Positions 4,682 to 5,293 of a stretch of DNA of 5,293 nt are shown piece by piece. This DNA is from an uncultured Clostridia bacterium (GTDB lineage: Bacteria; Bacillota; Clostridia; Christensenellales; Borkfalkiaceae). The number at the start of each line of letters is the position of its first letter. The first letter of the stretch is position 1. The DNA lies in contig CANRFD010000093.1 of assembly GCA_947629845.1 (NCBI GenBank), positions 1-5,293 on the forward strand, read 5' to 3'. A program made the position numbers and the translations under genes. The notes below the pieces were generated by a model. The model saw only the letters and a program-made list of their open reading frames with translations, was not told where the DNA came from and made no database searches.

Positions 4682-5293
4682 TCACAGCTCCTGAACGATC
4701 GGCACGATCATGGGAGACTGTTTTGTCCTCTTGTAGATGAAATTCTTGACGGCGCGGCGGATATTGGCGGAAAGTTCCCCCGCCCCGCCGTTGACGCCCG
4801 TCGTATCGATCGCCTTCTCGACGACGTTTTTCAGCTCCTTTTCATAGCCCTGTTCGTCGGCAAATACAAACCCGCGGCTCTCGATGACGGGTTCGCCCAC
4901 TAGGGCGCCGCCGGAGAGCGCCACGCTCACGATGAACAGCCCCTCGCTCGACATGCGGATGCGGTCCTTCAGCGCCTCGCCCGTGGCGAGATCCTCGAAG
5001 CCGTCGCCGTCGATGAGCCGTGCGCCCGACGGGAAATTCTCCCCCGCCCGCAGGCTGTCGTCCGTGACCTCCACGCACGAGCCGATCTCGGGGATAAAGG
5101 TCTGCGCGGGCTTCATACCGAGCTCCTGCGCAAGCAGCACGTGCCGCTTTAAGTGGCGGTATTCCCCGTGCACGGGGATAAAGAACTTGGGCTTTAAGAG
5201 CGAGTGCAGAATTTTGTGCTCCTCCTGGCAGGCGTGTCCCGAGACGTGGATCTTTTCGAGGCTCTCGTACACGACGTCCGCGCCCAACTTGAA
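4682..5293 (-). CDS. rnj: Ribonuclease J, C-terminal part (cut by window edge)
   Basis: The reading frame is open through the right edge, so this is the last 203 residues of a protein that normally has about 550. RNase J is a metallo-beta-lactamase/beta-CASP enzyme with 5'-3' exonuclease and endonuclease activity on mRNA and pre-rRNA. The visible part starts FKLGADVVYESLEKIHVSGH and holds the end of the beta-CASP/lactamase core. Histidines in VSGHACQEE and FIPVHGEYRH are 22 residues apart, the same spacing as the active-site histidines of Bacillus RNase J1. The C-terminal dimerisation/degradation domain follows (RGFVF, then AVKNFIYKRTKQSPMIVPIVQEL). The last 20 residues match the usual ending, so the C-terminus is complete. 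A TTG at 5287 is an internal leucine, not the start. It is upstream of the rest in the gene chain. Confidence 0.95.
   Translation of the reverse strand, partial: FKLGADVVYESLEKIHVSGHACQEEHKILHSLLKPKFFIPVHGEYRHLKRHVLLAQELGMKPAQTFIPEIGSCVEVTDDSLRAGENFPSGARLIDGDGFEDLATGEALKDRIRMSSEGLFIVSVALSGGALVGEPVIESRGFVFADEQGYEKELKNVVEKAIDTTGVNGGAGELSANIRRAVKNFIYKRTKQSPMIVPIVQEL

Noticed and set aside
4682..5287. RNase J fragment as a complete short gene starting at TTG 5287
   Set aside because: The frame continues to the window edge with the family-typical residues FKLGAD, so the gene is cut by the window, not short.

Overview
The window looks like chromosomal DNA of a GC-rich, low-abundance-type Firmicute (Clostridia-like). 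The main evidence is an RNase J gene and a trmR-trhP wobble-uridine modification pair arranged as in Bacillus yrrM-yrrN. The species cannot be fixed from the sequence. All real genes lie on the minus strand and read from the right edge towards the left edge. The many long plus-strand open frames are GC-rich shadows.

Layout in order of transcription: (1) the C-terminal 203 residues of RNase J, cut by the right edge (4682-5293); (2) a small two-helix membrane protein with a TPR-like cytoplasmic part (4033-4653), whose TGA directly abuts the next ATG; (3) trmR, the tRNA 5-hydroxyuridine O-methyltransferase (3445-4032); (4) a U32-family tRNA hydroxylase, TrhP-like (2211-3395); (5) a hairpin-rich 59-bp gap; (6) a single-pass membrane-anchored protein with a SPOR-like segment (1465-2151); (7) a diacylglycerol/sphingosine-type lipid kinase (552 to about 1439). 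Gaps are 0 to 59 bp, so the genes are probably one operon or a chain of overlapping transcripts. The functional link visible is RNA metabolism (RNase J, TrhP, TrmR), followed by two envelope/lipid genes.

The unusual part is 1-550. A consensus-like promoter (TTGCTT, 17 bp, TATAAT, at 519 to 491) reads leftwards into at least three tandem copies of a 176-bp unit. Each unit holds a tRNA-Thr(CGT)-like element of exact tRNA length. Its 5' half (acceptor 5' strand, D-arm, anticodon loop) is perfect, while its 3' half cannot close the acceptor, T and anticodon stems properly. The 3' acceptor strand is instead the inverted repeat of a segment in the downstream spacer. Copies 1 and 2 look identical; copy 3, next to the promoter, differs by two adjacent bases. 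This could be a tRNA attachment-site scar array left by integrative elements, a decaying tRNA array, or a transcribed tRNA-like non-coding RNA array. The left window edge falls inside a repeat, so the copy number is a minimum.
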